Positions 14,438 to 25,435 of a stretch of 64,000 nucleotides of DNA are shown here, in pieces (the stretch's first letter is position 1; every line of letters begins with the position of its first letter). Location of the stretch: assembly GCA_948567375.1 (NCBI GenBank), contig OX419757.1:53134001-53198000 (forward strand). The letters run 5' to 3'. Below the pieces are notes generated by a model that was not told the origin of the DNA, did not search any database, and was given only the letters and a program-made list of their open reading frames with translations. The stretch comes from Lunularia cruciata (lineage: Eukaryota > Streptophyta > Marchantiopsida > Lunulariales > Lunulariaceae). The translations under genes were made by a program, and so were the position numbers.

Positions 14438-15307
14438 ATTTTTGGTCAATTGTCGGGACCTCTCTAGAAGGTAAAATAATGTTCCGCATTCAATTCTACA
14501 TTAGGCATAAGGAGGCTATGAGAGCTCATTTGGAGAGAATATTAGGAGAGGAGAAGGCTGAATTGATGTTAGAGAACCAAAATCTATTTGTATACCTTGT
14601 AGTTCATTATGATGTCTTTGAAGTGATTTTGTACGTCTTGTACATCTTGTACACATGAGAGGATTTGGAGAGATTGTGTGAGGTGGATTGCAGATTTTGG
14701 GGATTAAGGTGATTTTGGACAAAATCTCAAGTTTGAGATCTAGACTTGAAATTTATACACATGATATTTTGGGTTATCCTTCAATTAAAACACTTAAAAT
14801 TATTGTGAGAGCTGTTATGCACATAGGGCTAGAATTTTTGAAAGTTGATAGGGTAAACTGCTCCCGCAATTGCTTGCTCTCTGGAAGATTATACAGAGTC
14901 TGCAATTTCTTCAATTTTGCGTGAATTGTCCTAAAAATTTCCATGAAAATTAAGTGCATTGTATCTTACTTGCTGCCTCAAAAATTAGAGAGAGATTATT
15001 CTTGCACAATGAGTTATGAGTTTTTAAAGTGAAGGGGGTGGTTTTCAGCCCAAATCTGAATTATGTGTGATGAATAGAAAGGTATCTAGGCCAAATGGCT
15101 TGATGAAAAGATCTGAAATTTTACAAAGAGAGACTCCCTGGAGTTTTTATGAAGTGTGAAAAATTTTAGAGGACTAAGATATACTAGTTGGGAGATTTGA
15201 GTGACATTGTGAGGAAGAGTCATTTCTATAGAGTGGAGATCTCATGCATGAGGAGTTTGAGAGCAACAAAAAGCATGTTTGAGTGTTAAGATTCATTTTG
15301 GGAACAT

Positions 15308-15778
15308 GGAGTATCATCAAGAGTGGAAATTGAGACTGTGCATGGTTCCCCAAGGTTTGAGGTGATTGTAGGGGTGGATTTTAGGAAAAAAGAGTTTACA
15401 ATAGAATTTGAAGAGAATGTTGAGAGGATCCAAAAACCTACACCACTTGGAGGAAAGAGTGAGTCTAAGTGCTTTCTATGTGGAGAGAAGTGACATAAGG
15501 CAAGTTCTTGTCCATTGACCTTTGAGAACAAGAGATTGAGGGAAAGGAGAGGCTTACTTGACTTGGGTTTACATGTTAGACCTTCTTTATCAAGATTGGG
15601 AAGGAGAAGATCTAAGACCAAGGAGTTATGTGAGGTTTGTGGAGTTGAAGGACTTCCAAAAGGACATGAGTGTAGTGGAGTAAAATTACTTTTGGAAACT
15701 TTGGTGAAAGATCTTGGAGAGAGTTTGAGTATGGCTACAAAAATACTACCACCTTCATCAGCTAGTTCTCAAGATTAG
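15308..15778 (+). pseudogene. Element A ORF1 (pre-gag zinc-finger ORF), broken
   Basis: This copy matches the open ORF1 of element B (24,728-25,201). It starts with ATG at 15,308, but a one-base deletion in the 'caaggtttgag' region makes the frame hit TGA. Downstream, the first zinc knuckle reads CFLCGEK then a stop then HKASSC; the second motif, CEVCGVEGLPKGHEC, is kept. It lies about 230 bp ahead of gag. Preservation of both zinc motifs in two separate insertions shows that ORF1 is a real part of the family rather than a chance frame. Confidence 0.75.
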
Positions 15779-16011
15779 TGATGGAGATAATCTTTAAACT
15801 TATGGATAAACTATCCATGAGGATTCAATTAATATGCACTCTAGGATTTGATGTTGCTATAGAAAGCTTGGAGTAACCTGAACCTTTTGTGTTCCCTAGG
15901 GTGGATTACTCTCAAATGGTGTTAATCATGTACAGACTCTATTAGTTATAGAGTGAGAGAAAGAAAAGAGAAAAAAAATTGAGAGAAAAGAAAGATAGTG
16001 AGGGGTTAAGA

Positions 16012-17339
16012 TGGGGAAACTTCCGGTTTTCTTTGGCAAGGATAGAGAAGGTGTGGAAGCCTTTGTGAGAGACTTCAAGAGAGCTTGCATAGGAAACAAT
16101 GAGCGGAGGAAGAATGAATGAGCCTCATTATTATTAGATTTCTTTGAGGATGTAGCACTTACATGGTATGAGTCAAAATACCAAAAGAGAGAGAGGAGAG
16201 ATGTGCAAGAGGAGTCTTGGGAGACTTTGACTTCAGCACTCATTGATAACTTTTTTCCTGATGAGAGTTATGAGATATTGATGAGTGAGGTTACCTTTTT
16301 CAAGCAAGGAGATGGAGAGAAAGTGAGAGTCTATGTGGAAAGAGTGGAAAAGTTAGAGTCCAAATTTGCATAGTATTGAGGAAGGGTAGAGATGATGTGG
16401 AAACTACTATGATTGACATAGGGGCCATGCTCATCAAGAATTTTATGGGAGGATTGAGACCACAAATTAGAAGCAAGGTGAGATATGAGAAACCTTCTTC
16501 CAAGGTTGAAGCTATCAAGATCGCAATTTGTATGGAGGAGAGTTTGGAAGGAGATGAGAGTGATTTGGTGGTGAAGGAGGTTGTGCATTCTCCTCAAGGT
16601 TACAAGTATGGTGGAATTTTTGATACTTTGGTGGCAAGGGTTGCACCACAAGTAGTAGTTGGTCCAGTGCTTGCACCTCCACCAAAGGATCCACTTCAAA
16701 CCATCACAAAACAACTTGCAGAACTCAAGATCAATGTGGTGCAACTATGGGAGAAGAGAGAGATGGATCAGAATGTGAGGAGAGGACATAAGAGTTATGG
16801 AAGTTATCCATATAGAGGAGGCCAACCAACCAATAATTTCAATGAGAGAAATTGGTTTGGTCGGGGAGGAAGAGTGCACATCCAAAGGAGTTGCCCAAAT
16901 TCCACTTACCATGGAGGGAGGAGTTATGAGGGAGCCAATAGAGGGAAAGAGGGAGGTAGTGAAACCCAAGTGGCTCCTAATCCAAAAAAAGGTAAGGGGA
17001 TAGCATCCATAGATATGGTTGAGAGTAAGTATGAGAAGGGAGAGTGCTCAAACTCCAAGAGTCTTAATTTGGAGCTTTTGGCACAAGAGAAAAAGAGAGC
17101 TCGTTTTGTATTGTAGAGGATGTTCACTCTTCTCAAAGATTTACTCCAAGCAAGGATACTCCTATGTCTACTAGGAGCACTCGCAAATCAACACCATCAA
17201 CAACAAAGACTCCAAGGAAGAAGTTGGGGATGGAGGATTTCTTGATTTCAAAGCAAAAATGGAATTACAATGTGTTGGAGGATGTTGGTAGTCACAAAGC
17301 TAACATCATAGTGGGCCAATTGATTGCTTTGAACCCTAC
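16012..17339 (+). pseudogene. Element A gag, broken by stops and by element C
   Basis: The reading starts MGKLPVFFGKD as in element B and shows the retrotransposon gag core (ESWETLTSALIDNF, RVYVERVE), with stops near 16,120 and 16,371. A long open stretch, 16,376-17,116, follows. The CCHC knuckle is destroyed: B's CFGCGGRGHIQRNC is WFGRGGRVHIQRSC here, losing the first two cysteines. The frame is cut at 17,339 by chromovirus C after 'gctttgaaccctac', and gag-protease resumes at 22,983 with 'cctaccttgagaaagg'. Confidence 0.85.
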
Positions 17340-17762
17340 TATAAAAGACCAAAACCGAGGAGAGAAATAGGAGAATGGAAACTCACATTGGGACACTTGA
17401 ATGAGGGAAAACTCCAAATGCCTAGCATGAGCTTTGGCCTTGGTATTTATAGGTAGCATACAAGACTCTTGAAGCTTCTCAAGAAGCTTCCTTGAGCTGC
17501 TTTCTTGGAGTGCAAGCCAAGTTAACTAGGAAGCTTCTCAAGAAGCTTCCTTCCAGAAGCCGTCTACTTGGCATGCAAGCTAAGCTAGTTAGAAGCTTCA
17601 AGAAGCTTCCTTCTAGAAGCTACCTGCTTAGGGTGCAAGTTAAATAGTTGGGAAGCTTCCCAAGAAGCTTCTTAGATGCTTCTAGAATATTTTAGGTTAT
17701 TTTGTCTTATTCTCTACTTTGTAAGCCCGACTAACTTTGTCTCTAAACTCCATATTGTTACA
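17340..17762 (-). mobile_element. 3' LTR of element C
   Basis: On the minus strand it begins TGTAACAATATGGAG and ends CTTTTATA, where the 5' LTR ends CTTTTACA. The purine tract GCGTGGGAATA precedes it. A TATAAATA box is the complement of 17,444-17,451, and GAA/TTC arrays occupy 17,461-17,690 upstream of it in transcriptional sense. Confidence 0.92.
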
Positions 17763-17828
17763 TATTCCCACGCCGCTAGTTGGTGACGTTCTCGTTGCCA
17801 GTAAAGCTTTGAAGTCCTTGATGGCCAT

Positions 17829-18863
17829 CTATGCATTCTGGAGGTGAGAAAGAGGTTCCCATGTGGCATCATGAAGGGGATACACTTTCCAAAAGACCTT
17901 GTACTCCGTATGTTGGCGACGGCCTTGTTGAATATGGCGACGTGCAAGGATATGATCAACTTTGTACTCCTCATGATCATTGATAGGGATAGGAAGAGGG
18001 GGAGGTTGGACTCGAGAGGAAAAGGAAGAAAGGTTAGGAACAAAGGTTTTTAACTTGGAAACATGAAAGACAGGATGGATACACATGTGACAAGGTAAGG
18101 CAAGTCGATAAGCAACAGGAGAGATAATGTGGGTGATATCAAAGGGTCCTATCCAATTAGGAGCAAGTTTACAAACTTGGGTATCAAGTGGGAGAGGGAG
18201 GTTACTAGAGGATAGCATGACTTTATCACCAACTTCAAAGATGAGATCACGACGATGATGGTCCGCATATTGTTTTTGGCGTATCTGAGCAACAAGGAGG
18301 TGAGATTTGGCTTGTTGGAGAGATTGGGATATAGTGGTCAAGAATGTAGAAGTATGAGGAACCTGAGAGGGAGGGAGAGCAAGAAGAGAATCTGGAACAA
18401 GCAAATCTTGGCCAAAATTGAGAAAGAAGTGAGAAAATCCGGTGCTTGCCTGTTTGGAATTGTTGTAGGCAAATTCTACAGCTGCAAGACATTCATCCCA
18501 ATTGGTATGGTGGACATTGACAAAAGCCCACAACATATCCTCCAATGTACGATTGGCGCGTTTGGTTTGTCCATCAGTTTGAGGATGATAGGCCGTGGAT
18601 AAAGCAAGCTTGGTGCCGAGTATCTGGAAGAGTGCTTGCCAAAAATTCTTGGTAAATCGAGGATCTTGGTTGGAGATGAGTACACATGGCATCCCATGAT
18701 GCTTGAAGACATTTTCAAAGTAGATTTGCGTTAAGGTTGGAGCATCCACGGTATCACAGGTTGGTGCAAAGTGGATTTGCTTACTAAGCTTATCCACAAA
18801 CACCACAATTGCGGTGTGTCCTTGTTTTGTCTTTGGCAAGGATGTGATGAGATCAAAGCTCAC
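17829..18863 (-). pseudogene. Element C integrase core and chromodomain
   Basis: An open stretch of 344 codons covers the integrase catalytic core and the chromodomain. The core begins MSFDLITSLPKTKQGH and VVFVDKLSKQ, which holds the first catalytic Asp. The second catalytic Asp is replaced: ISNQDPRF instead of the chromovirus form ISDRDPRF. The catalytic Glu is replaced too: DGQTKRANRTLE instead of GQTER. Near the end, EEYKVDHILARRH, EYKVFWKVYP and ATWEPLSHLQNA form a chromodomain, which in this lineage is thought to steer integration to marked chromatin. Despite its length, this frame cannot make an active integrase. Both replacements are G-to-A changes on the coding strand. Confidence 0.85.
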
Positions 18864-18899
18864 ATGCTCCCAATGAGCGGATAGAATGGCGAGTGGTTG

Positions 18900-19320
18900 A
18901 AGGAGTCCACTTGGCTTTAGGTTGCTGGCCTTGTTCCATTGGCAACTTTCACATGATCGAACAAAGTCTCAAACAGCTCGTGTCATGTTGGGCCACCACC
19001 ATTGGCATTGGAGGGTACCCAAGGTCTTGTCCACTCCCATGTGACTAGCTATTGGTAAATCATGGGCTTCTTGAAGGCGCACAAGTCAAAGATCACCTTT
19101 GGCTGTAACATAGATCTGGTTTGCATGGAATAAAAGGCCTTCCTTGAAAGAGAAGGTGTTGTACTCCTTGTTGCATGCTGTCAGACGATCGTGTACCATT
19201 TGGAAGAAGGGATCTTGTTGTAGAGCTGATTGAAACTCATTATGGACCTTAGGGTCAATGGACACCGTTGTAATTGCCACCGTGATGAGAGGGAGATCCT
19301 TCAAATCAGGTCATCATGAT
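18900..19320 (-). pseudogene. Element C RNase H end and integrase zinc-binding region
   Basis: The open part at 19,086-19,304 begins MKDLPLITVAITTVSIDPKV, the linker that follows RNase H. Lower down, minus-strand codons give LPIASHMGVDKTLGTLQ, WWWPNMTRAV and then CESCQWNKA, the H-H-C-C zinc-binding domain of integrase. It is interrupted by stops (for example before DFVRSCE) and joins the catalytic core at 18,863. Confidence 0.7.
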
Positions 19321-19397
19321 AGAGCATCGGGGATGACATGGAACCGACCTGGTTTGTACTCAAGTTTGATGTCAAAAAATTGGAGTTGCTCTTCCCA

Positions 19398-19928
19398 TCA
19401 ATGATGCCGACTCTTCATGTGCTCCAAGTTTAAGGTCTCCAACAATGGTTTGTGATCAGTTTGCATGATCACTTGTTTCCCCAATAGATAATGCTTCCAT
19501 ACCTTGGTGGCATATACCATTGCAAGTTGTTCCCGATCTCGAGCAAAGTAATTTCTTTCAGCTATATTTAGTCGGCGAGACACAAAGGCAATAGGATGTA
19601 GTCCATCTGGAAATTCCTGTTGCAACACAGCTCCAATTGCAAAGTTAGAAGCATCAAAATCAACCACACAAGGTAGTTGAAGATCATATGGTTGAAGAAT
19701 AGGTCTTGAAGACACCATATGCTTTAACTTCTGGAATGCTTCTTCATGCTTGGTGGTCCACTGGAAGCTCGAGTTCTTTCCCAAGAGGTCAGTCAATGGT
19801 GTAGCCACGTGAGCATAATAGTGGATGAACCGTCGGTAAAAACTGGCCAATCCATTGAATGCTCGTACTTCTGTAGCATCCTTTAGGGTAGGCCAATCAG
19901 TAATGGCCTTGATCTGCTCTTCTTCCAT
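19398..19928 (-). pseudogene. Element C RT thumb and RNase H
   Basis: The open stretch starts at the RT connection (AFNGLASFYRRFI) and continues into RNase H: VDFDASNFAIGAVLQQE with the first acidic residue, AFVSRRLNIAERNY, REQLAMVYATKVWKHYL and QTDHKPLLETL. These are the standard gypsy RNase H signatures in the usual order. A stop separates it from the RT palm, so it is part of the dead polyprotein. Confidence 0.85.
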
Positions 19929-20042
19929 CTTGATCCCCTATGATGAGATCTTATGACCCAAGAAGGTAACCTCCTTCTGCCAAAAAGCACACTTTGACTT
20001 CTTGTAGTAAAATTTCCATTGTCGTAGTCGTCTTAGGACTTC

Positions 20043-20480
20043 TCACACATGATTCCTGTGTTCTGCCTCTGTCCTACTATAGATTAAGATATCATCTAAG
20101 AACACTACCACGGACTGATCTAATAGTCCCCCCAACACCCAATGCATCTGATCCATGAAGACTGCCGGAGCATTAGTGAGTCTGAATGGTAGAACTCTCC
20201 ACTCAAAATGTCCATACCTTGTGCAAAAGGCAGTCTTTTGCACATCCTCTCCTTCAATAGGAATTTGCCAATAGCCGCTACGAAGATCCAGCTTGGAAAA
20301 GTAGCGTGCTCTACTTAATTGGTCAAGTAGGTCGTCGATCTGAGGCAAGGGATATGCATTCTTCACGGTTTGCTTATTAAGCCCACGGTAATCAATATAG
20401 AAACAAAGTCCTCCATCCTTCTTTGGAACAAATAGTATCGGTGCTCCCCACGGAGAGGTATTATGTCATATGAAATCCTT
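20043..20480 (-). pseudogene. Element C reverse transcriptase palm
   Basis: Minus-strand codons before 20,366 give [17 protein letters not shown] and the start of the palm. The open part, 20,043-20,366, has [29 protein letters not shown] with the first catalytic Asp, then [13 protein letters not shown] and [11 protein letters not shown] with the paired Asp. FRLTNAPA replaces the usual FGLTNAPA. A stop follows 20,043. Confidence 0.85.
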
Positions 20481-21044
20481 CTCCAACAACTCTGTAAGTG
20501 TTGTTCGCAACTCTTCCAACTCCTTTGGTGAGAGCCAATAGATTGGTCTACTCACTGGAGTACTCCCTGGCAATAACTCAATCTTGAAGGGCATACCTCA
20601 ATCAGAGGGTAATCCCTTTGGCAGATCATCCGGAAACACATTTGCAAACTCCTAAACTATCCGATCAACCGTTGCTTGATGCGGCACTTGGCCCTCTTCA
20701 GATTGTTCTTGTGCAATCTGCTTGATCCACACCGTGAATATAGACTTATCTTCCTCCAAAGCTTGCTCTATGGTTGCTTCATTAACAAACTTCCCTTCTA
20801 GGGACTCATCTCTCTTCCAAGCTTGCTCCATGGTTGCCTTCTTGGCAAACTTCCCATCTTGGGACTCATCTCCCTTCCAGATTTGCTCTATGGCTACCTT
20901 CTCAACAAACTTCCCATCTTGGGACTGACTATTCTTAGGTGTCTTACTCAGAGGTGCCAGAAAACCTAATCGGAAATTCCTACCTTGGTGTTGTACTTGA
21001 ATTTGACGTCGGGTCCAATCAAATTGAACCTTATGACGTTCAAG

Positions 21045-21362
21045 CTAAGGTAGACCCAGAATGATATCATAGTGTAGAGGTGCCACTACAAACCTCATAC
21101 ACTCCAAATACTCCTTCCCAATCTTGAAGGTAATAGGATGCGAGGTGCGGAATGCAGAACCTTTTCTACCATCCGCCATCATCAAACTACTTCCAATCAC
21201 TGGCTTGATAGGAATACCCAATTCCTTTGCTACTTGCATAGATATGCAATTCTCTGAACTTCCAAAATCAACCAAAATCCTACAACGCCGATTAGATATT
21301 GTACCTTGCAAGTGAAGCAAACTTGCATAGGTCAAGCCTTCAATCCCATTGGAACTAATCAA
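21045..21362 (-). pseudogene. Element C protease
   Basis: A 105-codon open stretch gives YASLLHLQGTISNRRC, ILVDFGSSENCIS and, at the end, HYDIILGLP, the two ends of a retropepsin. The catalytic triplet usually reads D-S/T-G; here it is D-F-G as in copy D (41,333-41,686), so that change belongs to the family rather than to decay of this copy. Confidence 0.8.
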
Positions 21363-21419
21363 GCTCCCAATAGGCGGCTCAAAATCTCCTATTGGGATTC
21401 TTTGTTTCCTTGATCATTT

Positions 21420-22288
21420 TGTTCCACAAACTCCATCTGGGCAACTTGTCGAGGTCGCCCATTCCTAAGTGGACATTTAGCAATGCAATGTCCAACTTGG
21501 CGACAATAAAAGCAACCTCCATTTTGTCATAATATTTCTCTATCTATTGTGCCAAGTGGCCTTCATTGGATAGCATCAATCTCCATTGGTACTGGTTCTT
21601 CCACTCATGGTAAGGGTAGGTTTTGTGTAGGTCAAGGTCGAGACCAAGTTGTCGCAACTAAGGAATCAAAACGCTCAGCCAATTGCATGGCTTCTTCTAT
21701 GTTCTGTGGCTCTCGCATGGTCACCTCCAATTTGGTTCATGACTTCAATCCTCGCACAAATCGATCTAGAACTTCACCTTCTTGGATATCTAAAATTTGC
21801 ATGATGATATTCTGAAATTGTGTGATGTAGCTTCTCCCTGAGCCAATCTGCCTCAACTCCGCCAATTTATCTCGTGCAGCTTGGGTGACATTTATAGTCT
21901 AAAATTGACCAAGTATTGCATCCTTGAATTCTGCCCATGTCAAAATTGGTGTAACAATTTGTCGTTCAACTCTTTCTACTCGGAATTGCCACCAAAGTTT
22001 TGTGATGCCATCCAATTGGCTAGAAGCCAAGAAAATTTGTTTCTGCTCCTCTTGAAGATTGGTGGCTTCAAAGTAACATTCACAATCAAACACAAAATTC
22101 TCCACTATGCTTGGAAGATTCTTGCCTTCAAACACCTTGGGTTTTGGAAATCGAATGCAATCTTCTCCATCTCGAACTAGCACTCTGTCTATTTGTTCTC
22201 GTCGTTGCTGGTCTCGTTCATCCAACAATCAAGTAAGATGCTTGATTTTTTGTTGCATTGCAAGGATAACATCCGGTATTGCCGCCAT
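21420..22288 (-). pseudogene. Element C gag
   Basis: The start codon is the complement of 22,286-22,288 and gives MAAIPDVILAMQQ. A CGA-to-TGA stop follows 20 codons in. The open part, 21,899-22,228, holds PKPKVFEGKNLPSIVENF and LDGITKLWWQFRVE, the chromovirus gag core. Near 21,500 the zinc knuckle CFYCRQVGHCIAKC is readable, next to PLRNGRPRQVAQ. Stops separate these parts. Confidence 0.8.
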
Positions 22289-22546
22289 TGCTATTACTCT
22301 ATTCCCCTACCCTCAATTTATCTAGTTGATTAACACATAGATACAACATGTCCATTGTTCTCCATAAGTTACAACTAGAAGTATCAAGGGTTCCTTTGAC
22401 ACGGTGATCATATGTAGAAAATCCTACCCAAAGCATGAGGTGATGAATTGTGTGAAATGATGCTTTGGTAATATTTGGACATGAAAGTCCAAATGGTTTG
22501 GCGGAAGTGGATTTGGTGGTCCATATATTCTATCTATCCCATTCTT

Positions 22547-22558
22547 GCTCTAATACCA
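22547..22558 (-). other. Primer-binding site of element C
   Basis: On the minus strand, TGGTATTAGAGC lies one base inside the 5' LTR. It differs by one base from TGGTATCAGAGC, the complement of the 3' end of plant initiator tRNA-Met, which primes many plant LTR elements. Confidence 0.85.
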
Positions 22559-22559
22559 A

Positions 22560-22982
22560 TGTAAAAGACCGAAACCGAGGAGAGAAATAGGAGAATGGAA
22601 ACTCACATTGGGATACTTGAATGAGGGAAAACTCCAAATACCTAGCATGAACTTTGGCCTTGGTATTTATAGGTAGCATACAAGACTCTTGAAGCTTCTC
22701 AAGAAGCTTCCTTGAGCCGCTTTCTTAAAGTGCAAGCCAAGTTAACTAGGAAGCTTCTCAAGAAGCTTCCTTTTAGAAGCCGCCTACTTGGCGTGCAAGC
22801 TAAGCTAGTTAGAAGCTTCTAGAAGCTTCCTTCTAGAAACTACCTGCTTAGGGCGCAAGTTAACTAGTTGGGAAGCTTCCCAAGAAGCTTCTTAGATGCT
22901 TCTAGAATATTCTAGGCTATTTTGTCTTATTCTCTACTTCGTAAGCCCGACTAACTTCGTCTCTAAACTCCATATTGTTACA
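22560..22982 (-). mobile_element. 5' LTR of element C
   Basis: A 423 bp LTR that begins TGTAACAATATGGAG on the minus strand and ends CTTTTACA. It has a TATAAATA box (complement of 22,664-22,671) about 100 bp before its end and several GAA/TTC arrays in the presumed U3 part. Confidence 0.93.
22681..22905 (-). promoter_or_regulatory. Heat-shock-element-like arrays in element C 5' LTR
   Basis: Just upstream (in transcriptional sense) of the TATAAATA box there are five clusters of alternating GAA and TTC blocks. The best, 22,811-22,830, is AGAAGCTTCTAGAAGCTTCC, a perfect run of four nGAAn units in alternating orientation, followed by TTCTAGAAA. Others are GAAGCTTCTCAAGAAGCTTCC near 22,691 and 22,751. 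Plant heat-shock factors bind three or more contiguous nGAAn units. The match to the consensus is seen; that heat-shock factors bind here is inferred. Confidence 0.6.
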
Positions 22983-23176
22983 CCTACCTTGAGAAAGGAG
23001 CTTAAAGGTGGTTTGAGTTCTACAAGGAGCAAGAGGAAGAAGAAGGCAAAAACTCCAATATCAATGGGGGTGGTGGATGCCAAGCCAGCACCATGGGAGG
23101 CTTGTGAATATACCTCCAAAATTGATGTGAGAGTGGATGGTCACAACATCAAGGATGCACTTGTTGATGGAGGATC
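22983..23176 (+). pseudogene. Element A gag-protease segment between two insertions
   Basis: The segment continues element A's gag exactly where C cut it (17,339). It reads TLRKELKGGLSSTRSK, PISMGVVDAKPAPWEACEY and VDGHNIKDALVDGGS, the protease active-site strand. It is then cut by element B within the codons for DGGS. The reading resumes at 30,987 with GATCAGCAATGAATGCC. Confidence 0.9.
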
Positions 23177-23878
23177 TATAACACCCATTTGTGCATGTGT
23201 GTGGTATTGTGATATTTAGCTTGGTATTACAAGTACTTAAGAGATATTATTTATATACAGATAAAGGATGATTCTTTATTAGTCATGGTTAGCTAAAGTT
23301 AGTCATAGCTAAGATAGAGGGAACCTTACTTTAGAGGAAGTAGAAAAGATGAGCACCACTATTTTGGATTTTAGTGTGTTGACTTGGTATTATTCCTAGG
23401 TGTTTGGCTTTGAGGAAAGAGTTGAGAACTCTTGGGCCTGCAAGCCTTTTTGTTTTGGATTCTTCTTTAGTCCAAGGATAGCCCATGTGAAGGAATCCTT
23501 GACTTAGTGGTTGGGTCAAGATAAGACCACATGCTTAGGGGAATATGCCCATGTGAATGGATATTCCTTTCTACTTTTTGACTTTACTTGACTTTTAGTC
23601 TAGTAACTTGAGTTACTACAGTAATTAGTAACTTTGGTATGTAACCATTTCATAAGTATATAAACAAGGGGTGAGGAGGTACTCATCATCCTTTCATTTG
23701 CAAATATCTCTCTCTCATTGAGTTCTCTAGTGAGCAATGTCTTGAGTCTTGGAGTGTTACCCTTGGAGGAGTATGATGGAGTTGGGGTTCCTTGCCTTCT
23801 TAGTCCATGGTGCGCTACCATAATAGCCATCAGAGGTTCATCTTGAGTGAGAGACAGGCCAGCTCACATTTTTGGTTC
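23177..23878 (+). mobile_element. 5' LTR of element B
   Basis: It starts TATAACACCC, where the 3' LTR has TGTAACACCC, so the terminal TG has mutated to TA, and it ends GCTCACA. A TATATAAA box lies at 23,657-23,664. The following 'tttttggttccgttgccgagt' (23,879-23,899) is the presumed primer-binding region and resembles the 'TTTGGCGCCGTTGCCGGGG' segment common after plant gypsy LTRs. Confidence 0.9.
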
Positions 23879-24727
23879 CGTTGCCGAGTCCTCTCTAGAA
23901 GGTAAGATAATGTTTCGCATTCAATTCTACATTAGGCAGAAGGAGGCTATGAGAGCTCACTTGGAGAGAACATTAGGAGAGGAGAGGGCTGAACTTATGT
24001 TAGAGAACCAAGATCTATTTGTATACATTGTAGTTCATTATGATGTCTTTGAGGTGATTTTGTACATCTTGTACACATGAGAGGAATTGGAGAGATTGTG
24101 TGAGGTGGATTGCAGATTTTGGGGATTAAGGTGAGTTTGGGCAAAATCTCAAGTTGGAGATTTGAACTTGAAATTTCTACACATGGTAGCTTGGGCTGTC
24201 TTTCAGTTAGCACACTTGAAATTATTATCAAAGCTACTATGCGCACTGAGCTAGAAGTTTTGAAAGTTGATAGGGTAAAGTGCTCTTGCAACTATATGCT
24301 CTCTAGAAATTTGTACAGAGCCTCCCATTTCTTCAATTTTCAGTGAATTGTTTTGAAAATTTCCAAGAAACTTCAGTGCGTTGTACCCTACCTGTTGCCA
24401 CAAAAATTAGAGAGGGATCGTTTTTGCACAAGGCGTTATGAATTTTTGAAGTGAGGGGGGTGGTTTTCAGACCAAATCTGAAATTTGTGTGCTAAATAGA
24501 AAGGTGTCTAGGCCAAATAGCTCAATGAAAAGATCTGACATTTTGCAAGGAAAGACGCCCTAGAGTTGTGATCAAGTGTGCCGAATTTCAAAGGATTGTG
24601 ATATATTGGTTGTGAGATTTGAGTGACATTGTGAGGAAGGGTCAATTCTGCAGAGTGGAGATCTCATGCATGAGGAGTTTGAGATCAACAAAAAGCATGT
24701 TTGAGTATTTAGATTCATCTTGGGAAC

Positions 24728-25201
24728 ATGGAGGGTCATCAAGAGTGGAAATTGAGATTATGCACGGTTTCCCAAGGGTTTGAGGTGATTGTAGGGGTGG
24801 ATTTAAGGAAAAGAGAGTTTACAATAGAATTTGAAGAGAGTGTTGAGAAGATCCAGAAACCTACACCACTTGGAGGAAAGAGTGAGTCTAAGTGCTTTCT
24901 CTGTGGAGAGAAGGGACATAAGGCAAGTTCATGTACATTGACCTTTGAGAGCAAGAGATTGAGGGAAAGGAGAGGCTTACTTGACTTGGGTTTGCATGTT
25001 GGACCTTCTTCACTAAGATTGGGAGGGAGAAGATCTAAGACCAAGGAGTTGTGTGGGGTTTGTGGAGTGGAAGGACTTCCAAAAGGACATGAGTGTAGTG
25101 GAGTAAAAGTGCTTTTGGAAACTTTGGTGAAGGATCTTGGAGAGAGTCTTAGTACAGCTACAGAAATACTACCATCTTCATCAACTAGTTCTCAAGATTA
25201 G
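24728..25201 (+). CDS. Element B ORF1: pre-gag protein with two zinc-binding motifs
   Basis: A 157-codon open frame starts MEGHQEWKLRLC and ends in a Ser/Thr-rich tail. It has a CCHC knuckle, CFLCGEKGHKASSC, at about residues 56-69, and a second metal-binding motif, CGVCGVEGLPKGHEC, at about 108-122 (C-x2-C-x8-H-x-C). A basic stretch (ESKRLRERRGLLDLG) lies between. It ends about 235 bp before the gag start. The same frame with both motifs lies in element A at 15,308-15,778. Zinc knuckles usually bind nucleic acid; a role in RNA packaging or regulation is inference. I do not recognise a named family. Extra ORFs ahead of gag are known in Ogre/Tat elements. Confidence 0.65.
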   Translation: MEGHQEWKLRLCTVSQGFEVIVGVDLRKREFTIEFEESVEKIQKPTPLGGKSESKCFLCGEKGHKASSCTLTFESKRLRERRGLLDLGLHVGPSSLRLGGRRSKTKELCGVCGVEGLPKGHECSGVKVLLETLVKDLGESLSTATEILPSSSTSSQD

Positions 25202-25435
25202 TGATGGAGATAATCTTTCAACTTATGGATAAACTATCCAATTGAGTTTGATTAACATGCACTCTAGGATTTGATGTTGCTATAGAAATCTTGGAGCAAC
25301 CTGAACCTTTTGTGTTCCCTAGAGTGGATTATTCTCAGATGGTGTTAGTCATATATATACTCTGTTAGTAATAGAGTGAGAGAAAAGAAAAGAGAAAAAG
25401 AAATTGAGAGAAAAGAAAGATAGTGAGGGGTTAAG

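Larger units (their letters stand above)
17340..22982 (-). mobile_element. Element C: complete but dead chromovirus (Ty3/gypsy)
   Basis: A 5,643 bp element on the minus strand with two 423 bp LTRs and a 5 bp target duplication CCTAC (17,335-17,339 and 22,983-22,987). Read on the minus strand it has an initiator-tRNA-Met primer-binding site, gag with a zinc knuckle, protease, RT, RNase H, H2C2 integrase and a carboxy-terminal chromodomain, then a purine-rich tract and the 3' LTR. The LTRs differ at about 20 positions by eye (near 5%), so the insertion is not recent. Multiple stops break the polyprotein. Confidence 0.93.
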
